NCBI RefSeq assembly: GCF_051401765.1 | Contig: NW_027480429.1 | Span: 15,628,157 to 15,692,156 of the forward strand | Direction of reading: 5' to 3' | Source of the DNA: Calliopsis andreniformis | Lineage: Eukaryota; Arthropoda; Insecta; Hymenoptera; Andrenidae | Length of the DNA stretch: 64,000 nucleotides | Shown here: one piece after another, positions 60,187 to 64,000 of the stretch | How the letters are laid out: every line of letters begins with the position of its first letter | Numbering within the stretch: the stretch's first letter is position 1 | Translations under genes and position numbers: made by a program | The notes under the pieces: model-generated | Databases searched by the model: none | The model's input: the letters and a program-made list of their open reading frames with translations, nothing else | Told to the model about the DNA's origin: nothing

Positions 60187-63100
60187 GCCGTTCTCCCACC
60201 AGATAGAATAATTAGGGCCTAAGAAGTGAACGCCAGAAGCATAAAATGCAATAAAAATACAACAGTTTTTCCATCGTATAGCAGGAATAATTTGCAACCA
60301 GTGTGATAGTAGTGGTCATTTCTACGTTCCGGGCAACCCAGGTTTCACTCCAGGGCGTTGCTCCACCAGATCGGATAGTTACGGCCTAAGAAGTCAACGC
60401 CAGAAGCATAAAATACGATAAAGATGCAACAGTTTTTCCATCGTATAAAACGAACAATTGCAACCAGTATGCAACTTATGGTCATTTCTTCATTCCGAGC
60501 AACCTAGGCTTCACTCTAGGGCGTTGCTCCACCAGATCGAATAGTTTGGTCCTTAGAAGTCAACGCCAGAAGCATAAAATACGATATTAATACAACAGCT
60601 TTTCCATCGTATAAAAGGAATAATTGCAAACAGTGTGAAAGTAATGGTCATTTCTACGTTCGGGCAACCTAGGCTTCACTCTACGGCGTTGTTAAACCAG
60701 ATCGAATAGTCAGGGCCTAAGAAGTCAATACCAGAAGAATAAAATACAAAATAAATACAACAGCCTTTACACCGTATAAAACGAATAATTGCAACCTGTG
60801 TGAAGGTTATGGTCATATCTACGTTCCGGGCAACCTAGGCTTCACTGTCGGGCGTTGCTCCACCAGATCGAAATGTTAGGGCCTAAGAAGTCAACGCCCG
60901 AAGCATAAAATACGATATAAATACAACAGCATTTCCATCGTATTAAATGAATAATTGCAAACAGTGTGAAAGTAGTGGTCATTTCTACGTTCCGGGCAAT
61001 CTAGGCTTCACTGAATGGCGTTCTTCCACCACATCGAATAGCTACGGCCTCAGAAGTCCACGCCTGAAGCATAAAATACAATAAAAATACAACAGTCTTT
61101 TCATCGTATAACAGGAATAATTGCTACAAGCGTGAAAGTAATGATCATTTCGGCGTTTCGGACATCCTAGACTTAATTCTGAGGCATTGCTCCACCAGAT
61201 CGAATATTTAGGGCCTTAGAAGTCAACCCCAGAAGCATAAAATACAATATAAATACAACAGTTTTTCCATCGTATAAAACGAATAATTGCAACCAGTGTG
61301 CAACTTATGGTCATTTCTACATTCCGAGCAACCTAGGCTTTACTCTAGGGCGTTGCTCCACCAGATCGAATAGTTAGGACCTTAGAAGTCAACGCCAGAA
61401 GCATAAAATACGATATAAATACAACAGCTGTTCCATCGTATAAAAGGAATAATTGCAAACAGTGTGAAAATAATGGTCATTTCTACGTTCGGGCAACCTG
61501 GGCTTCACTCTACGGCGTTGTTCCACCAGATCGAATAATTAGGGCCGGAGAAGTCAACGCCAGAAGCATAAAATACAATATAAATACAACAGTTTTTCAA
61601 TCGTATAAAACGAATAATTGCAACCAGTATGAAACTTATGGTCATTTCTACGTACCGGGCAACCTAGGCTTCACTCTAGGGCGTTGCTCTACCAGATCGA
61701 ATAGTTAGGGCCTTAGAAGTCAACGCCCGAAGCATAAAAAACAAAATAAATACAACAGTTTTTCCATCGTATAAAACGAATAATTGCTACCAGTGTGATA
61801 GTTATGGTCATTTCTACTTTCCGGGCAACCTAGGCTTCACCCTAGGGCGTTGTTCCACCAGATTGAATAGTTAGGGCCTAAGAAGTCAACGCCAGAAGCA
61901 TAAAATACGATATAAATACAACAGCTTTTCCATCGTATAAAAGGAATAATTGCAAACAGTGTGAAAGTAGTGGTCATTTCTACGCTCCGGGCAACCTAGG
62001 CTTCACTGTATGGCGTTCTTCCACCACATCGAATAGCTACGGCCTCAGAAGTCCACGCCTGAAGCATAAAATACAATAAAAATACAACAGTCTTTTCATC
62101 GCATAACAGGAATAATTGCAAACAGTGTGAAAGTAATGGTCATTTCTACGTTCCGGGCAACCTAGGCTTCACTGTCGGGCGTCGTTCCACAAGATCGAAA
62201 AGTGAGTGCCTAAGTAGTCAACGCCAGAAGCATAAAATACAATATAAATACAACAGTTTTTCCATCGTATAGAACGCATAATTGCAACCAGTATGAAACT
62301 TATGGTCATTTCTACTTTACGAGCAACCTAGGCTTCACCCTAGGGCGTTGCTCCAACAGATTGAATAGTTAGGGCCTTAGAAGTCAACGCCCGAAGCATA
62401 AAATACAAAATAAATAGAACGGTTTTTCCATTGTATAAAATGAATAATTGCTACCAGTGTTAAAGCTATGGTCATTTCTACGTTCCGGGCAACCTAGGCT
62501 TCACCCTAGGGCGTTGTTCCACCAGATCGAATAGTTAGGGCCTAAGAAGTGATCGCCAGAAGCATAAAATACGATATAAAGACAACAGCTTTTCCATCGT
62601 ATAAAAGGAATAATTGCAAACAGTGTGAAAGTAATTGTCATTTCTACGTTCGGGCAACCTAGGCTTCACTCTACGGCGTTGTTCCACCAGATCGAATAAT
62701 TAGGGCCGGAGAAGTCAACGCCAGAAGCATAAAATACAATATAAATACAACAGTTTTTCCATCGTATAAAACGAATAATTGCAACCAGTATGAAACTTAT
62801 GGTCATTTCTACTTTCCGAGCAACCTAGGCTTCACCCTATGGCTTTGCTCCAACAGATTGAATAGTTAGGGCCTTAGAAGTCAACGCCCGAAGCATAAAA
62901 TGCAATACAAATACAACAGTTTTTCCATCGTATAGCAGGAATAATTTGCAACCAGTGTGATAGTAGTGGTCATTTCTACGTTCCGGGCAACCTAGGCTTC
63001 ACTCCAGGGCGGTGCTCCACCAGATCGAATAGTTACGGCCTAAGAAGTTAACGCCAGAAGCACAAAATACGATAAAGATGCAACAGTTTTTCCATGGTAT

Positions 63101-64000
63101 AAAACGAATAATTGCAACCAGTGTGAAAGTTATGGTCATTTCTACATTCCGAGCAACCTAGGCTTCACTCTAGGGCGTTGCTCCACCAGACCGAATAGCT
63201 AGGTCCTTAGAAGTCAACGCCAGAAGCATAAAATACGATATAAATACAACAGCTTTTCCATCGTATAAAACAAATAATTGCAACCAGTGTGAAAGTTATG
63301 GTCATTTCTACGTTCCGGGCAACCTAGGCTTCACCCTAGGCCGTTGTCCCACCAGATAGAATAATTAGGGCCTAAGAAGTGAACGCCAGAAGCATAAAAT
63401 GCAATAAAAATACAACAGTTTTTCCATCGTATAGCAGGAATAATTTGCAACCAGTGTGATAGTAGTGGTCATTTCTACGTTCCGGGCAACCCAGGTTTCA
63501 CTCCAGGGCATTGCTCGACCAGATCGAATAGTTACGGCCTAAGAAGTCAACGCCAGAAGCATAAAATACGATGAAGATGCAACAGTTTTTCCATCGTATA
63601 AAAAGAATAATTGCAATCAGTGTGAAAGTTATGGTCATTTCATCATTCCGAGCAACCTAGGCTTCACTCTAGGGCGTTGCTCCACCAGATCGAATAGTTT
63701 GGTCCTTAGAAGTCAACGCCAGAAGCATAAAATACTATATAAATACAACAGCTTTTCCATCGTATAAAAGGAATAATTGCGAACAGTGTGAAAGTAATGG
63801 TCATTTCTACGTTCGGGCAACCTAGGCTTCACTCTACGGCGTTGTTAAACCAGATCGAATAGTCAGGGCCTAAGAAGTCAATACCAGAAGAATAAAATAC
63901 AAAACAAATACAACAGCCTTTACACCGTATAAAACGAATAATTGCAACCTGTGTGAAGGTAATGGTCATATCTACGTTCCGGGCAACCTAGGCTTCACTG

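Larger units (their letters stand above)
1..64000 (+). repeat. Uninterrupted satellite array, ~166-bp monomer, ~385 copies
   Basis: The window is filled end to end by one tandem repeat. Anchor words such as 'tatggtcatttctacg' and 'gttgctccaccagatcgaat' recur every 165-167 bases in every part of the sequence and always on the + strand. Measured spacings of the 'cag(t/c)tttt' anchor at the left end are 166, 167, 166, 166, 165 and 166. The hand consensus is 166 bases with 54 A, 37 C, 32 G and 43 T (41.6% GC). I saw no inversion, no foreign insertion and no gap. The first and last monomers are cut by the window edges, so the true array is longer. Such arrays are typical of centromeric, pericentromeric or subtelomeric heterochromatin; which one cannot be told from sequence alone. 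I do not recognise the family. Confidence 0.98.
54195..64000 (+). repeat. HOR C: 41-monomer repeat, period 6805 bp, running off the window
   Basis: The word 'cttcactgaa' at 54201 recurs at 61006, and 'aacctaggct' at 56516 recurs at 63321, both 6805 bases apart (41 x 166 = 6806). Private marks shared by the two copies but not by HOR B units 1 and 2 include 'cactgaatgg', 'tttcggacatcc', 'cataaaaaacaaaataaata', 'attgctcgaccagatcg' and 'ggtcatttcatcattccg'. Unit 1 is about 54195-60999. Unit 2 is visible from about 61000 to the end and probably begins by 60540 with slightly lower identity. HOR C is therefore a later reorganisation of HOR B material. Confidence 0.88.

Noticed and set aside
1..64000. 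CRISPR array
   Set aside because: Regular spacing suggested it, but the whole 166-bp unit is repeated; there are no short repeats separated by unique spacers.
140..64000. Telomeric repeat (TTAGGG)
   Set aside because: TTAGGG occurs once per monomer inside 'agttagggcc' and never in tandem.
1..64000. Alpha satellite or another named centromere repeat
   Set aside because: The monomer is 166 rather than 171 bases, and I recognise no alpha-satellite words or canonical CENP-B box.

Overview
The whole 64,000-base window is one tandem satellite-DNA array. A monomer of about 166 bp repeats roughly 385 times, always in the same orientation, from the first base to the last. The window opens and closes inside monomers, so the array continues on both sides. 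I found no gene, RNA gene, transposon, spacer or change of orientation. This is long-range structure of a complex eukaryotic genome (centromeric, pericentromeric or subtelomeric heterochromatin). I cannot name the species or the satellite family. The consensus I read by eye is about 42% GC and carries 8 CpG per monomer, close to the number expected by chance. That argues weakly against a heavily CpG-methylated vertebrate or plant genome.

Taking the monomer to start at 'gcataaaata', residues 1-56 are AT-rich, with A and T tracts and two TATA-like motifs. Residues 85-130 are GC-richer. Two short dyads recur: paired CCTAGG palindromes at residues 98-115, and TTAGG-G-CCTAA at 140-150. Several monomer classes differ at linked positions, and their order defines higher-order repeats (HORs).

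Layout. 1-5180 is a mosaic of blocks related to sequences further right, including a two-copy 332-bp dimer (2435-3098) and a five-monomer duplication. 5180-6868 is a detached fragment of HOR A. HOR A runs from 7669 to 20984 with a period of 4649 bp (28 monomers), copies nearly identical, and a nested 665-bp duplication inside each unit. 21895-27538 holds two copies of a 17-monomer, 2822-bp block. 28800-33615 is built from truncated HOR A and 17-mer copies. 33616-43260 is a more diverged middle zone with only local duplications. 43571-56534 is HOR B (4480 bp = 27 monomers, then 4644 bp = 28 monomers). 54195-64000 carries a 41-monomer, 6805-bp HOR made of 19- and 22-monomer steps and running off the end.

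Nearly all duplication offsets fall within a few bases of whole multiples of 166. The simplest reading is repeated in-register unequal exchange or segmental amplification, with two recently homogenised flanks around an older centre. No genes work together here. Any function would be structural (nucleosome phasing, kinetochore or heterochromatin) or would come from satellite transcripts. Block boundaries were read by eye and are good to roughly 50 bp; repeat periods were measured between matching words and are good to a few bases.
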